A stretch of DNA of 64,000 nt from Pullulanibacillus sp. KACC 23026 (GCF_029094525.1 NZ_CP119107.1:4030001-4094000); one strand, 5' to 3'; positions 45,596-55,180 are shown, counted from the first letter of the stretch. Translations and numbers: made by a program. The notes: generated by a model from the letters alone, not told the origin.

Positions 45596-46120
45596 TTATG
45601 ATGATTGATTGTTTTCAATGGCTAGCAGATATTCTTTTTTATCTAGCCCACCGCCATATCCAACCAAAGCACCATTTGAGCCGATAACCCGATGACAAGG
45701 AATGATGATTGGAATGGGATTCTTGTTGTTTGCTCCGCCAACGGCCCTTACTGATTTCGGATTTCCTATTATTGCCGCAATGTCCTTATAAGTCCTTGTC
45801 TCCCCATAAGGAATCATTTGAAGCGCTTTCCATACCTTGATCTGAAAAGGTGATCCTTTTAATACGATCGGGAGGTCAAAAGCGGTCAGTTGTCCTTGGA
45901 AATAAGCCTCAAGCTGTCTACGAATCTCTGATGTATGATCCTCATCAAACACCAGCTCGTTATGGAGCATGTGCTTCTTAGCCCATGCTTTGATTAGGCC
46001 TTCTTCATCTACTAAATGCCCAAAGGAGACATAACAAAGCCCTGCCTCCACAGAGCCTAAAGTAAGCGGTCCAATCGGACTTTCCATTTCATTAACATAG
46101 ATTAATGGTTTCTTCTCCAT
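45596..46120 (-). CDS. ogt: Methylated-DNA-protein-cysteine methyltransferase
   Basis: A 174-residue suicide repair enzyme that removes O6-alkyl groups from guanine by transfer to an active-site cysteine. The motif IPCHRVIG is intact (Cys142), with the RAVGGANNKNP helix and a GYGGGLDKKEYLL C-terminus. Length fits Ogt rather than the longer Ada proteins; no Ada regulatory domain is present. AAGGGGAACG lies just before the ATG. Confidence 0.94.
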   Translation of the reverse strand: MEKKPLIYVNEMESPIGPLTLGSVEAGLCYVSFGHLVDEEGLIKAWAKKHMLHNELVFDEDHTSEIRRQLEAYFQGQLTAFDLPIVLKGSPFQIKVWKALQMIPYGETRTYKDIAAIIGNPKSVRAVGGANNKNPIPIIIPCHRVIGSNGALVGYGGGLDKKEYLLAIENNQSS

Positions 46121-46321
46121 ACGTTCCCCTTCTTTAATACATAATTATAATAAGGAAGGGCTGGCTTTTCCCAATAAAGCCTTGAAAGAGCCAATCCTCC
46201 AAAACATAAATGCCCATTTTATAATTAAACGGTTGATCAAAAGGAGTGAAGGCAATTTCTTCTCCATTCATCCTTCAATCCGATTGTAGCTTTCAATTCT
46301 GAAATAATAGTTAACCTTCTT

Positions 46322-47503
46322 TTAGTCAGTCAAATGACTCGATTTGCGTTCCTTTTGATGCAGTTGCTGAAGCGTTTTATCTATTTCTATGCACACACTC
46401 TCATGTGTTTCAACGTTTTTTTGTTTGATAAGCAGGTCGGTTATAGTCGGAAGCGTATCGGCATGGGCTTTCCCAATCTCTCTTAGCGCCCAAACGATCG
46501 TTTCCCGAATGTCCGGTCGAGGATCAGTCTTAAGTCCTGCCTGCAAAACATCGATAGCCGTTTTATCCTTGTAATTTCCTAATGCGAGAATGGCATTACG
46601 CTGTATAGGTTTCTTTCCCCTCCAAGAGCCCGCCATCTTTCCAAATGCCGTATAGAAATCACGGTTCGATAAAGACAAGAGCGGTTTTAGCTCTGGTTTT
46701 ACTTTTTCGGGATCCGGCTCCATCTCACTATGAAAATGAAAGTCTTTGCCGCGATTATAAGGACAAACCTGCTGACAAGTATCACAGCCATAGACCCGAT
46801 TCCCAATAGCCTTTCGATACGGTTCAGGCACTTTTTTCTTAGTTTGAGTTAGGAAAGCAATGCATTTCTGTGCATTGAGCTGTCCTCCCTGAACGAGAGC
46901 GCCGGTTGGACAAGTATCAAGACAAAGCGTGCAATCCCCGCATAGATTCTCAACAGGTTGATCCGGTTCAAATGGGATATTGGTCAGCATCTCTCCTAAA
47001 TAGACATAAGACCCATATTCCTTAGTTATAAGGTTTGTATTTTTGCTGACAAATCCAATGCCAGCGCGTTCCGCCACAGCTCGATCCGAAAGCTCACCGG
47101 TGTCGACCATTGACTTAAGCAACGCCTCCGGATACCTCTCAAGGATAAAGGCTTCCAGTTTTTCTAAACGGTCCTTTAAAATTTGATGATAATCCAATCC
47201 CCATGAGGCTCGACTAAAGCTTCCACGGCGGCTCTCTTTCGTTACAGGTGGCTTTTCTTTTAACTTAGACGGGTATGCCAGCGCGATAGATATAATAGAG
47301 GCAGCTCCGTCCATCAGTTGAGTGGGATTCACGCGCCTCTCTATATCCTTTGCTTCAAATCCAGACTGGTACCCCAGCATCTGCTGCTGATAAAGACGAT
47401 TTCTAAGAGAATGAAAAGGATCAGCCGTTGTAAAGCCAATTTTGTCTATCCCAATGGTTTGACTGTAGGCAATAATGGATTGTTTAAGTTCTTGGATGTT
47501 CAT
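46322..47503 (-). CDS. queG: Epoxyqueuosine reductase QueG
   Basis: A 393-residue B12- and iron-sulfur-dependent enzyme that makes the final step of queuosine synthesis in tRNA anticodons. Two 4Fe-4S motifs are visible (CGDCTLCLDTCP, and QKC plus CDTCQQVCP), with a C-terminal HEAT-like extension (about 310-390) as in Bacillus QueG. The ATG at 47503 has AGGGGG five bases upstream, better than the first open codon at 47560. It diverges from the B3/4 gene. Other queuosine genes are not in the window. Confidence 0.94.
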   Translation of the reverse strand: MNIQELKQSIIAYSQTIGIDKIGFTTADPFHSLRNRLYQQQMLGYQSGFEAKDIERRVNPTQLMDGAASIISIALAYPSKLKEKPPVTKESRRGSFSRASWGLDYHQILKDRLEKLEAFILERYPEALLKSMVDTGELSDRAVAERAGIGFVSKNTNLITKEYGSYVYLGEMLTNIPFEPDQPVENLCGDCTLCLDTCPTGALVQGGQLNAQKCIAFLTQTKKKVPEPYRKAIGNRVYGCDTCQQVCPYNRGKDFHFHSEMEPDPEKVKPELKPLLSLSNRDFYTAFGKMAGSWRGKKPIQRNAILALGNYKDKTAIDVLQAGLKTDPRPDIRETIVWALREIGKAHADTLPTITDLLIKQKNVETHESVCIEIDKTLQQLHQKERKSSHLTD

Positions 47504-47618
47504 TTGATCCCCCTCTAGTCGTCTTAATAGGTGTGAACATGGTATGATAAAAGCAGGCAAAGCCTATTACATAAAAAATAGCTATGATAGCATGCATTTA
47601 ATAGATAGGAGGGCCAAC

Positions 47619-48311
47619 ATGGTTCAGCTTTCAATCGACCCTGCGATTTTTGCTAGCATTCCTGACTTTAAAATAGGTATGATTACTTATCATGATATAA
47701 CGGTTAGGGAAACACCGCAAATGCTGAAAGGCCGTATCCAGCTCTTCTATGAAGAGAGAAAATTAGCCTTTGCTGACAAAACGGTTACAGACATCGAAGG
47801 GATAAAAGAATGGCGGAGCATTTTTAAGAAAATAGGGACAGACCCTTCACGCTACCGTCCTTCTCATGAAGCGCTTATTCGTCGACTAATAAAGGACCAA
47901 CCAATGCCTGAAGTCCAATCCGCTGTTGACCTGATGAACTTTTTCTCAATTCGCCATGAAATCCCTATGGGCCTCTATGATCTAGGCGCCATAGTTGGTG
48001 AGCAACTGGAGATTAGAAAAGGCCGATTAAATGATCATTACGAAGGGATCAATGGGCGTGACATGGGAATGGAGGGAAAGCTTTTATCCGCGGATGCAGC
48101 AGGCGCCTTTGGCAGCCCTATAGTAGACTCCAAGCGCACTATGGTGACGAAAAAAACGACAGATGCTCTGCATTTAGTGTACATCCGCCCGTCTATGGAC
48201 CGCCAATCAGCCCGCGACCTCATGGCTCAATTGCAAACCCAATTTATACAAATTCATGGCGGAAAGTCATCGGCCCGCCTCATTACCGGAACAGAAGAGG
48301 AGATCATCTAA
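47619..48311 (+). CDS. B3/4 domain-containing protein
   Basis: A 230-residue protein containing a B3/4 domain, the fold found in the beta subunit of phenylalanyl-tRNA synthetase (EWRSIFKKIGTDPSRYRPSHEALIRR, split here, and later VDLMNFFSIRHEIPMG). Stand-alone B3/4 proteins are common in Bacilli and are suspected of editing or tRNA binding, with no proven role. The ATG at 47619 follows AGGAGGG. Its stop overlaps the next gene's start as TAATG, so the two are translationally coupled. The longer frame from 47544 lacks a ribosome site. Confidence 0.86.
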   Translation: MVQLSIDPAIFASIPDFKIGMITYHDITVRETPQMLKGRIQLFYEERKLAFADKTVTDIEGIKEWRSIFKKIGTDPSRYRPSHEALIRRLIKDQPMPEVQSAVDLMNFFSIRHEIPMGLYDLGAIVGEQLEIRKGRLNDHYEGINGRDMGMEGKLLSADAAGAFGSPIVDSKRTMVTKKTTDALHLVYIRPSMDRQSARDLMAQLQTQFIQIHGGKSSARLITGTEEEII

Positions 48312-48559
48312 TGAATACAGATAAATTCAGTGTAGACTACTTTAAAGAAGCTCTAACTTTACATGTTGAAAAGAACAAGGACTATGTGACGTTTACCCAT
48401 GCTATGAACAGCTTCTACCGTTCAATGGTATCCACGATCATCGCTGATAACCTTAATAAGAATTTCGAACTTATTCGCCGATTAAAGAATCTAGATCAAG
48501 CGTACAATGACGTTAAAGAAGAGCTTTCCGAGAAAAATTCAGAACGCCCAAAAGCTTAA
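48311..48559 (+). CDS. Small conserved-looking hypothetical protein coupled to B3/4 gene
   Basis: An 82-residue charged, helical protein (two long helices, about 5-55 and 60-75) with no membrane segment. It begins with ATG overlapping the preceding stop by one base. I do not recognise the family. Its coupling suggests it works with the B3/4 protein. Confidence 0.6.
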   Translation: MNTDKFSVDYFKEALTLHVEKNKDYVTFTHAMNSFYRSMVSTIIADNLNKNFELIRRLKNLDQAYNDVKEELSEKNSERPKA

Positions 48560-48818
48560 ACGAAATAAGAAATTAACGGGTAAAATTGGGCTTTAGATGA
48601 AGCCCTCTCTTCTTTTTTTATTGGATTCAAAAATTGCAACTCATTGAATTTTAATTTTTTTAAAGGCTTAAGGTGTTCTTAAAGAGGGGCTAATTGATTA
48701 TGTAGTTTTTTTTAAAAGATGAGGTTCTTAGAAGAAGATGACTCAAAATGAGGAAATGACGAAAAGAGATTCAATAGAAGTAAAAAGAGACTTACGCGGT
48801 TGGTTTAAAACGATGTTG

Positions 48819-48944
48819 TTACTTACACGTTCCGATAGTCTCAACTAGATCTGCTATCCATTTAATGAACGCAGTTTCTTTTTCAGTTAAATGGCGCCCT
48901 AAATTTTGTTCAAAATGCACTCTCAAAGTTTGTTCGGATCCCAT
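48819..48944 (-). CDS. Short ORF, 41 aa, convergent with the B3/4 operon
   Basis: ATG at 48944 opens 41 codons reading SEQTLRVHFEQNLGRHLTEK and then a helix to WIADLVETIGTCK. Its composition is that of a soluble helical peptide. AAAGGAG is 13 bases upstream, longer than usual. No family recognised. It may be a small regulatory protein of the sort found in Bacilli, or chance. Confidence 0.45.
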   Translation of the reverse strand: MGSEQTLRVHFEQNLGRHLTEKETAFIKWIADLVETIGTCK

Positions 48945-49153
48945 CTATTACCGTTCACTCCTTTGATATTTCAACTCTGACTTCTATTATAACGCAGTCT
49001 CGCATTAAAGAGAACCTTATCTGATATGATTTTTCAGAGTAAATAGAAAATGCAGTCTAACCATTCCTATTATACCTCGTTTTGGAATCGGTTTCAATAG
49101 TGATTTTTGCTAGGTCGAAATGACTTATTAGTTAATCAAAGCGCCCGGGTCAT

Positions 49154-49182
49154 TTGACTTTTTGGCATGAATCCCCTATGAT
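49154..49182 (+). promoter_or_regulatory. Promoter of the cold-shock gene
   Basis: TTGACT (49154-49159) and TATGAT (49177-49182) are 17 bases apart. Transcription would start near 49189, giving a 5' leader of about 160 bases before the cold-shock gene, as is usual for csp mRNAs whose leader folds change with temperature. Confidence 0.8.
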
Positions 49183-49349
49183 AAAGTTACACTAACTATT
49201 TGAAATATGAACGAGAATGAACGAAGACATAACTTCAGCATCTTGTGCTAGATTCACAGAACGCTTGAGTTTTACTGTCCTTTTGATTAATCTTCGTTAC
49301 ATACATCATGGGTAGTGTACAATTTCGGATCTATTTTGGAGGTTTTTTA

Positions 49350-49550
49350 ATGCACACAGGTACAGTAAAATGGTTTAATGCTGAAAAAGGTTTTGGTTTT
49401 ATCGAAGTTGAAGGTCAAGACGATGTATTCGTTCACTTCTCCGCAATTCAAGGCGATGGCTTTAAAACTCTAGAAGAAGGCCAAACTGTTACTTTTGACA
49501 TCGAGCAAGGTAACCGTGGACCACAAGCTTCTAACGTTGTTAAAGGTTAA
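49350..49550 (+). CDS. Cold-shock protein (CspB/CspD type)
   Basis: A 66-residue OB-fold RNA chaperone. RNP1 (KGFGFIEV) and RNP2 (VFVHFS) are intact and the length is typical of Bacillus CspB/CspC/CspD. It binds single-stranded RNA and prevents secondary structure in the cold. The ATG at 49350 follows GGAGG by eight bases. A long leader precedes it and a clean terminator follows. Confidence 0.95.
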   Translation: MHTGTVKWFNAEKGFGFIEVEGQDDVFVHFSAIQGDGFKTLEEGQTVTFDIEQGNRGPQASNVVKG

Positions 49551-49563
49551 TTCTGCCTATAAT

Positions 49564-49596
49564 GAGGAGGGCCTTCATAATGAAGGTCCTCTTTTG
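49564..49596 (+). terminator. Terminator of the cold-shock gene
   Basis: GAGGAGGGCCTTCA pairs with TGAAGGTCCTC with one bulge, followed by TTTTG. Confidence 0.88.
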
Positions 49597-50101
49597 TTCG
49601 CCCCCCCTTTTTCACTACATCAAGAAAATGAGTCGAGTGGTTTACACCGCTCCTACCCCACAGTACTGTCCTTCCCAAACACCATTCAAAGCTCGCGATT
49701 CAAGTTTTAATCTTCATACCTGAATCCCATTGGCTCGGTCGAGGAACCGTAAAGATGAAAGAGAGGTAGGGCTTTCGTCGTTTTAGGTAGTAAAAAGAGG
49801 AGTAGCAGCCTCTGATTATTGTTATTTTTGAACGTGTTGTTAACTTGGAAGATGGATGAATTTGATTAGCAGTAAAAAGGAACCTTCATAATAGAAAAAG
49901 AGAATGCAGGAGTTCTACATTCGAGTGTTCAAAACAGTTTGTTTTCTGTTGCTTGACTTCTCAAGGTCCTGCTGTTTACCCTTTAAGCGGCCTGCTCTTC
50001 TAGAGAAAGGCAAACGAATCAGGGTAACACTTTGTAAAACAAGAAAACTTGGATCCACAGCTTGAGTTATATTACAAGCAGGAGACAAGTTTTTTTGTTT
50101 A
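49597..50101. other. Intergenic stretch without supported gene
   Basis: About 500 bases between the cold-shock terminator and gtrA. Open frames exist on the minus strand (for example 49915-50154) but overlap gtrA out of frame, lack a ribosome site and show no recognisable residues. Confidence 0.5.
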
Positions 50102-50491
50102 TCACTGAGGATCCACTTGTGCGGTATTCTTAAATACGAGATATTTGCTTCCAATAAAATTGATTCCTAAACCAACTAAAGTTGCGAGAAGCTTACTTGC
50201 CATCAACGAATGAAACAACGAGTGATGGAAGAAGACAAGCATTCCCTCAGTAACACCAAGGCTGAGCAAATTTATGCCTGCAAATAACACCATCTCTCGA
50301 CTTGTCGGACGAGACACTGCCTCAAATGTCCAGTTTCGATTAACGATATAGCTGTTCAGCATGCCACAAATATAAGATAGACATTGAGCTATTGTATAAG
50401 GAATATGAAAATGCACAAAAAGGGCGAACATAAGGAGGTCAATCCCCGTGTTTACCCCACCAACAAGTCCGAATCTGATTAATTTGCCCAT
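50102..50491 (-). CDS. GtrA-family membrane protein
   Basis: A 129-residue four-helix membrane protein. GLVGGVNTGIDLLMFALF, YICGMLNSYIVNRNWTF and NFIGSKYLVF are GtrA signatures. GtrA-type proteins act with glycosyltransferases in moving or modifying lipid-linked sugars for wall or surface polysaccharides. No glycosyltransferase is adjacent. The upstream ribosome site is weak (AAGGAA, over 15 bases away). The 82-bp tandem array stands immediately upstream. Confidence 0.88.
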   Translation of the reverse strand: MGKLIRFGLVGGVNTGIDLLMFALFVHFHIPYTIAQCLSYICGMLNSYIVNRNWTFEAVSRPTSREMVLFAGINLLSLGVTEGMLVFFHHSLFHSLMASKLLATLVGLGINFIGSKYLVFKNTAQVDPQ

Positions 50492-50628
50492 CTATTTATT
50501 ACATTCGATTCCTTGGACCTCAAAACGAATGCCTCCTTTTCTGAATAAGAGCGTTCAAAATCAACAAGCCAATCTACTTACACTTTAACGGCATTACCTT
50601 AATAATTGTTTAAGATTATTTTACGGGT

Positions 50629-51873
50629 ACGCCTAACTTGTCAAATGGCCCATTTAGCATTGGGAGGGGAATAGCGAATCATGGTTACGGCTAACTTGTC
50701 AAACGGACCATTTGGAGGCGAATAGCGAATCCTGGTTACACCTCATTCATTTTCGTATAACGACGATTCCCTATTTGCTCTAATCGAGAGCCTTTTTGGA
50801 GTCATAGCGTATTCTCGTTACGCCTAACTTTTTTAAGTGTAACGGCGATTCCCTATTTGCTCTAATCGGCGACCTTTTTGGGGCCATAGCGTATTCTCGT
50901 TACACCTAACTTTTTTAAGTGTTACGACGATTCCCTATTTGCTCTAATCGAGGGCTTTTTTGGAGCCATAGCGTATTCTCGTTACGCCTAACTTTTTTAA
51001 GTGTTACGGCGATTCCCTATTTGCTCTAATCGGTGACCTTTTTGGGGCCATAGCGTATTCTCGTTACGCCTCATTCATTTTCGTGTTACGACGATTCCCT
51101 ATTCGCTCTAATCGGCGACCTTTTTGGAGTCATAGCGTATTCTCGTTACGCCTAACTTTTTTAAGTGTAACGGCGATTCCCTATTTGCTCTAATCGAGGG
51201 CCTTTTTGGAGTCATAGCGTATTCTCGTTACGCCTCATTCATTTTCGTGTTACGGCGATTCCCTATTTGCTCAAATCGGCGACCTTTTTTGGAGCCATAG
51301 CGTATTCTCGTTACGCCTCATTCATTTTCGTGTTACGACGATTCCCTATTCGCTCTAATCGAGAGCCTTTTTGGAGTCATAGCGTATTCTCGTTACGCCT
51401 CATTCATTTTCGTGTTACGACGATTCCCTATTCGCTCTAATCGAGAGCCTTTTTGGAGTCATAGCGTATTCTCGTTACGCCTAACTTTTTTAAGTGTAAC
51501 GACGATTCCCTATTCGCTCTAATCGAGAGCCTTTTTGGAGTCATAGCGTATTCTCGTTACGCCTAACTTTTTTAAGTGTTACGGCGATTCCCTATTCGCT
51601 CTAATCGGCGACCTTTTTGGGGCCATAGCGTATTCTCGTTACGCCTCATTCATTTTCGTGTAACGACGATTCCCTATTCGCTCTAATCGAGAGCCTTTTT
51701 GGTGTCATAGCGTATTCTCGTTACGCCTAACTTTTTTAAGTGTAACGGCGATTCCCTATTTGCTCAAATCGGCGACCTTTTTGGGGCCATAGCGTATTCT
51801 CTTTACGCCTAATTTGTCAAACGGACCATTGAGAAGCGAATAGCGAATCCTGGTTACGCCTAGGTTCTCAAAC
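50629..51873. repeat. 82-bp tandem repeat array with shorter flanking units
   Basis: Thirteen copies of an 82-bp unit run from 50764 to about 51830, counted at the core CGATTCCCTATT: starts at 50764, 50846, 50928, 51010, 51092, 51174, 51256, 51339, 51421, 51503, 51585, 51667 and 51749; one copy is 83 bp. Each unit contains an inverted repeat: GTAACGA at one end and TCGTTAC at the other, with an inner ATTYGCT/AGCGTAT pair. Units are a mosaic of two linker types (TAACTTTTTTAAGTGT and TCATTCATTTTCGTGT) and two inner types. Related shorter units with ACTTGTCAAACGGACCATT and GAATAGCGAATCCTGG flank both sides. No coding potential is seen. It is not CRISPR: no unique spacers. Confidence 0.93.
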
Positions 51874-51888
51874 TAGTTGCCCTTCTAA

Positions 51889-51960
51889 GATGAAACGGGA
51901 GAACCGTCCCCGCGTTCCGTCGTCCCCGCGTTCCCCCCCCGCGTTTCACCCCGCGTTTCA
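51889..51960. repeat. GGGACGG-type repeat, copy 5
   Basis: On the minus strand, beginning at the fructokinase stop codon: TGAAACGCGGGGTGAAACGC, a G run, AACGCGGGGACG, then AACGCGGGGACGGTTCTC and CCGTTTC. It joins the tandem array to the fructokinase gene. Confidence 0.85.
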
Positions 51961-52914
51961 CCATTGTTCAACTTCTTCAAGTGATGGTAAGGAAACGATT
52001 GCGCCGATTTTTGTACACACAATGGCTCCTACTTTGTTGGAAAAAACGATCACCTTTTGCAGTTCTTCAAAATCAGTTAAAATCGTTCGCGGGTCTTCAG
52101 ATTGAGCGAGTTTGAACAAAGCGGCTCCAACAAAAGCATCCCCTGCACCTGTCGAGTCGACTGATTGAATTGGGATACTTGGAACCGTGGTAGATTGACT
52201 CCCCAAAGAAACAAAGGTCCCTTCTTTCCCTAATGTTACGGCTACTGCCTTAGCCCCTAGCTTATGAAGGGCCCTCACCCCTTCTTCGACCCGCTCGATC
52301 CCAGTAATAAGAGCAAGCTCTTCATCGCTGACTTTGACAAAATCGCTTAAGGCTATTGCTCTTTTAGAAAGCTTTATAAATGTTTCGGCATTCTCCTTCC
52401 ACAAGTCTGCTCGATAATTGGGATCAAAGGAAAGGAACTGCCCCCTCTTATGAGCATCCTCCATCATTTGAAAATACGTAGTGCAAAACGGGTCGCTCAG
52501 CATCGCAGTGGCTGAACCAAAGTGCAAGATAAAGGATGCCTCCACTTTCTTTGTATCAATCTCATCCAATTTCAAATGAGCATCCGCTCCCCGATTAAAA
52601 ACAAAATCACGGTCACCGTTTGACTTAAGTGAAACAAAGGCGAGAGTCGTCGGAACCGCTTTATCCATTACTAAGAGAGACGTATCAACACCAACATCAT
52701 CAAGCGTTTGTTTTAAAAAGAAGCCAAAAGGGTCGCTCCCAACCTTACCGCTAAACAAAGCTGTCCCACCTAACCGGGAAATGGCTGCCGTGACATTGGC
52801 AGGTGCCCCGCCCGCACTTTTGAAAAAATGATGTCCATCTATTAAATCCGACTCAATATCCGTACAAAAGAAATCAATGAGCAGTTCTCCAACACATAAA
52901 ACTGACTTAGCCAT
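51958..52914 (-). CDS. PfkB-family sugar kinase, fructokinase-like
   Basis: A 318-residue ribokinase-family enzyme. GELLIDF at the start, the substrate loop [16 protein letters not shown], and the C-terminal ATP/anion-hole signature [12 protein letters not shown] with the catalytic aspartate are present. Sequence style is that of fructokinases that phosphorylate fructose at the 6-OH, but other sugars are possible. The ATG at 52914 follows GGGAGG by seven bases; the frame is open to 52941. The TGA stop is the first codon of a GGGACGG-type repeat. No PTS or sucrose gene is adjacent. Confidence 0.9.
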   Translation of the reverse strand: MAKSVLCVGELLIDFFCTDIESDLIDGHHFFKSAGGAPANVTAAISRLGGTALFSGKVGSDPFGFFLKQTLDDVGVDTSLLVMDKAVPTTLAFVSLKSNGDRDFVFNRGADAHLKLDEIDTKKVEASFILHFGSATAMLSDPFCTTYFQMMEDAHKRGQFLSFDPNYRADLWKENAETFIKLSKRAIALSDFVKVSDEELALITGIERVEEGVRALHKLGAKAVAVTLGKEGTFVSLGSQSTTVPSIPIQSVDSTGAGDAFVGAALFKLAQSEDPRTILTDFEELQKVIVFSNKVGAIVCTKIGAIVSLPSLEEVEQW

Positions 52915-53048
52915 TAATAATCCTCCCATCTTTCTTGTCATATTCTCTCAATAATTCTAACCTTAACAGATGCAATGCCTTAAAGCATTAATATTTCAAT
53001 TAAGGTTAAACTAAACCTAACTATTTAATGGAAGGCAAGGTGCTCAGC

Positions 53049-53162
53049 ATGTTTTCCAACTTAACTTATTTAATCAGCATGATCATCCTTTTAATTATTG
53101 CTTCTGCTGGTTCCTTTGTTTGGTATAAAATGTGGAAGGATAAAAAATGGGGGAAAGAATGA
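53049..53162 (+). CDS. Small single-pass membrane peptide (37 aa)
   Basis: ATG at 53049, six bases after AAGGTG, opens 37 codons: FSNLTYLISMIILLIIASAG as one membrane helix, then FVWYKMWKDKKWGKE, a basic aromatic cytosolic tail. Its gene is followed by a hairpin (GGGAAAGAAT/ATTCTTTCCC, 53151-53180). No family is recognised. The layout resembles many small membrane proteins of Bacilli. Confidence 0.6.
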   Translation: MFSNLTYLISMIILLIIASAGSFVWYKMWKDKKWGKE

Positions 53163-53702
53163 ATCCCCTTATTCTTTCCCTTTCCCCTTATAAATAGGGA
53201 AAATGTTAAATAGAACACTTTCCCTTAAATCACAATTTAGCAAAGGCTGCCGATGTTCTAAAGCAACAAAACCATCTAGAAAGCTGCCAAGTACGTGAAC
53301 AGCGTGAATGGAAAAAGTTCCGGATGATGGTAGATTTAAAAGCAAGCTTTGAATTAAAAGTTCTCCCTCTTCCGCTAACCCCTCCATCCCAATTACAGCC
53401 ATCCATACGGTTTATGAGGCTAATCTACACTTGATTGATTCCATCCCCCTCATAATGGCATTGTGGAACACGGCGGGGACAGGCCTCTACCGAAAGTTTT
53501 ACTTTGCTTTCAGCAGGGGACTGGCCTCTACTGAAAGGATAACTGGATGTTGAGGTCTGTCCCCCTTGATAATGGTATTCCTACCTTTACACTCGGAAAA
53601 ACATTTAAAATGTTTTATAATAAATTGGCAAGGACATTAATGAAATATTAAGGACATTGTATTATCGTATTTAAGCGACCTAATTTAAGGAGGTTTTTTA
53701 CT
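53163..53702. other. Intergenic stretch before sat
   Basis: About 540 bases. A minus-strand frame at 53169-53402 has no ribosome site. From 53480 two similar pieces GGGACAGGCCTCTACCGAAAG (split: GGGACAGGCC and TCTACCGAAAG) and GGGACTGGCCTCTACTGAAAG occur as a direct repeat about 50 bases apart. No riboswitch (such as SAM) was recognised before sat. Confidence 0.5.
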
Positions 53703-54866
53703 TTGGCAATTTCGGCACATGGCGGTGAGTTAATTAACCGCGAATTAACTGGCAAGGAGCGTGAAGACGCTCTTAAGCAAGCTCAAAGCTTACAATCACT
53801 ACAAGTATCAGCATGGACGGTCTCTGACCTTGAGCTGATTGGTATAGGAGGATTCAGCCCTCTGACTGGTTTTATGGGACAGGCTGATTATGAAAATGTA
53901 ATCAATCAAACCCGTCTTGATAGTGGACTTGTGTGGAGTATCCCTATTACTCTCGGCGTCTCCACTGAGGAAGCGGACCGTTTCAATGTCGGTGAGAGCA
54001 TTGCATTAAAAGGCGAAGATGGCGTTATCTATGCCACACTTAAGCTCGAAGAAAAATACCGTTATAACAAAGAACTAGAAGCACAGAATGTCTATGGTAC
54101 GACAGACAAGGCTCATCCAGGTGTAAAAAAATTGTATGAGAGAGGCGACGTTCATTTAGCAGGCCCGATTTCGCTGTTAAATCGTCCTAACCATGATCAG
54201 TTTGCTGAATTTTATAAAGATCCAAGTGAAACACGTCAGCTTTTTGAAGAGCTAGGATGGAAAACAATCGTTGGCTTCCAAACTCGCAACCCGGTTCACC
54301 GTGCCCATGAATATATTCAAAAATGTGCACTTGAAACAGTTGACGGGCTGCTTTTAAACCCACTCGTCGGCGAGACAAAATCCGATGATATTTCAGCTGA
54401 AATTCGGATGGAAAGCTATCAGGTCATCCTTAAACACTATTACCCTAAGGATCGCACCCGTCTTGTCATCTATCCTGCTGCTATGCGCTATGCAGGTCCA
54501 AAGGAAGCCGTTCTGCATGCCATTGTACGAAAAAATTATGGCTGTACCCACTTCATTGTCGGTCGTGACCATGCCGGTGTCGGTGACTACTATGGCACTT
54601 ATGAAGCCCAAGAATTTATTTCACAATTTGAACCAGAACTCGGGATTGCTATCATGAAGTTTGAACATGCTTTTTACTGCACGGAATGCGGGAACATGGG
54701 AACACCTAAAACCTGCCCACATGATGCATCTGCACATATCCACTTAAGCGGAACGAAAGTGCGTGAACTCTTGAGAAGCGGACAAAAGCCGCCAAAAGAA
54801 TTTTCAAGACCAGAAGTAGCAGAGGTTTTAATTAAAGGTATGGCTCAAACAGAAGCTCATAACTAA
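53703..54866 (+). CDS. sat: Sulfate adenylyltransferase
   Basis: A 387-residue ATP sulfurylase making adenosine 5'-phosphosulfate from ATP and sulfate. The active-site motif [11 protein letters not shown], the [12 protein letters not shown] loop and the zinc site ([15 protein letters not shown]) are clear. It belongs to the single-chain homo-oligomeric type used by Firmicutes. The start is TTG with GGAGG nine bases upstream. Unlike B. subtilis, no cysC, cysH or sulfate permease gene flanks it, though a PAPS-using sulfotransferase gene is 700 bases downstream on the opposite strand. Confidence 0.95.
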   Translation: MAISAHGGELINRELTGKEREDALKQAQSLQSLQVSAWTVSDLELIGIGGFSPLTGFMGQADYENVINQTRLDSGLVWSIPITLGVSTEEADRFNVGESIALKGEDGVIYATLKLEEKYRYNKELEAQNVYGTTDKAHPGVKKLYERGDVHLAGPISLLNRPNHDQFAEFYKDPSETRQLFEELGWKTIVGFQTRNPVHRAHEYIQKCALETVDGLLLNPLVGETKSDDISAEIRMESYQVILKHYYPKDRTRLVIYPAAMRYAGPKEAVLHAIVRKNYGCTHFIVGRDHAGVGDYYGTYEAQEFISQFEPELGIAIMKFEHAFYCTECGNMGTPKTCPHDASAHIHLSGTKVRELLRSGQKPPKEFSRPEVAEVLIKGMAQTEAHN

Positions 54867-54947
54867 GGTTATTTAACCTTTAAGTCCATTTGATGATTAG
54901 AAAAAATAGGTTTAAGTCCAATTTTATGAGAAAAATGAGAAAATAGG

Positions 54948-54976
54948 TTTACAAATCAAAAACAATCATGTAGTAT
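54948..54976 (+). promoter_or_regulatory. Promoter before the small-peptide cluster
   Basis: TTTACA (54948-54953) and TAGTAT (54971-54976) are 17 bases apart, 35 bases before the 26-residue peptide start. Confidence 0.65.
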
Positions 54977-55010
54977 GTTAATTGCTAATACAAAAGGAGG
55001 CGTGAGTATC

Positions 55011-55091
55011 ATGAAAAAGACCATTATTGTTTATTCAACACAATTTCATACGGTTTTACATGACTCGGCCTCATACGGTTCTTTATTTTGA
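55011..55091 (+). CDS. Short peptide ORF, 26 aa
   Basis: ATG at 55011, ten bases after AAAGGAGG, gives MKKTIIVYSTQFHTVLHDSA and ends SYGSLF. It has its own promoter and is followed by two tandem terminators. No family recognised. The strong ribosome site argues that it is translated, possibly as a leader or small regulatory peptide. Confidence 0.5.
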   Translation: MKKTIIVYSTQFHTVLHDSASYGSLF

Positions 55092-55123
55092 CTACTGATT
55101 GTTTATTCAATATCGTCATTACG

Positions 55124-55162
55124 CCCACGAGCCCTTGTCAATAAGGTCCCGTGGGTTTTCTA
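55124..55162 (+). terminator. First of two tandem terminators
   Basis: CCCACG pairs with CGTGGG across a 20-base loop, followed by TTTTCTATTTT. Confidence 0.78.
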
Positions 55163-55180
55163 TTTTAATCCTTTGTGATG

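Noticed and set aside
48738-48848. 36-codon plus-strand ORF in the csp upstream region
   Set aside because: Overlaps the better-supported minus-strand ORF and has only a poor AGAAGAAG site.
49915-50154. 79-codon ORF overlapping gtrA
   Set aside because: Overlaps the start of the clearly supported gtrA 3' end out of frame and lacks a ribosome site.
50629-51873. CRISPR array
   Set aside because: The units are adjacent with no unique spacers, the 82-bp period is too long for a repeat and too regular for repeat plus spacer with changing spacers, and no cas gene is present.
53169-53402. 77-codon minus-strand ORF before sat
   Set aside because: No ribosome binding site, its end overlaps a hairpin, and no recognisable residues; probably chance.
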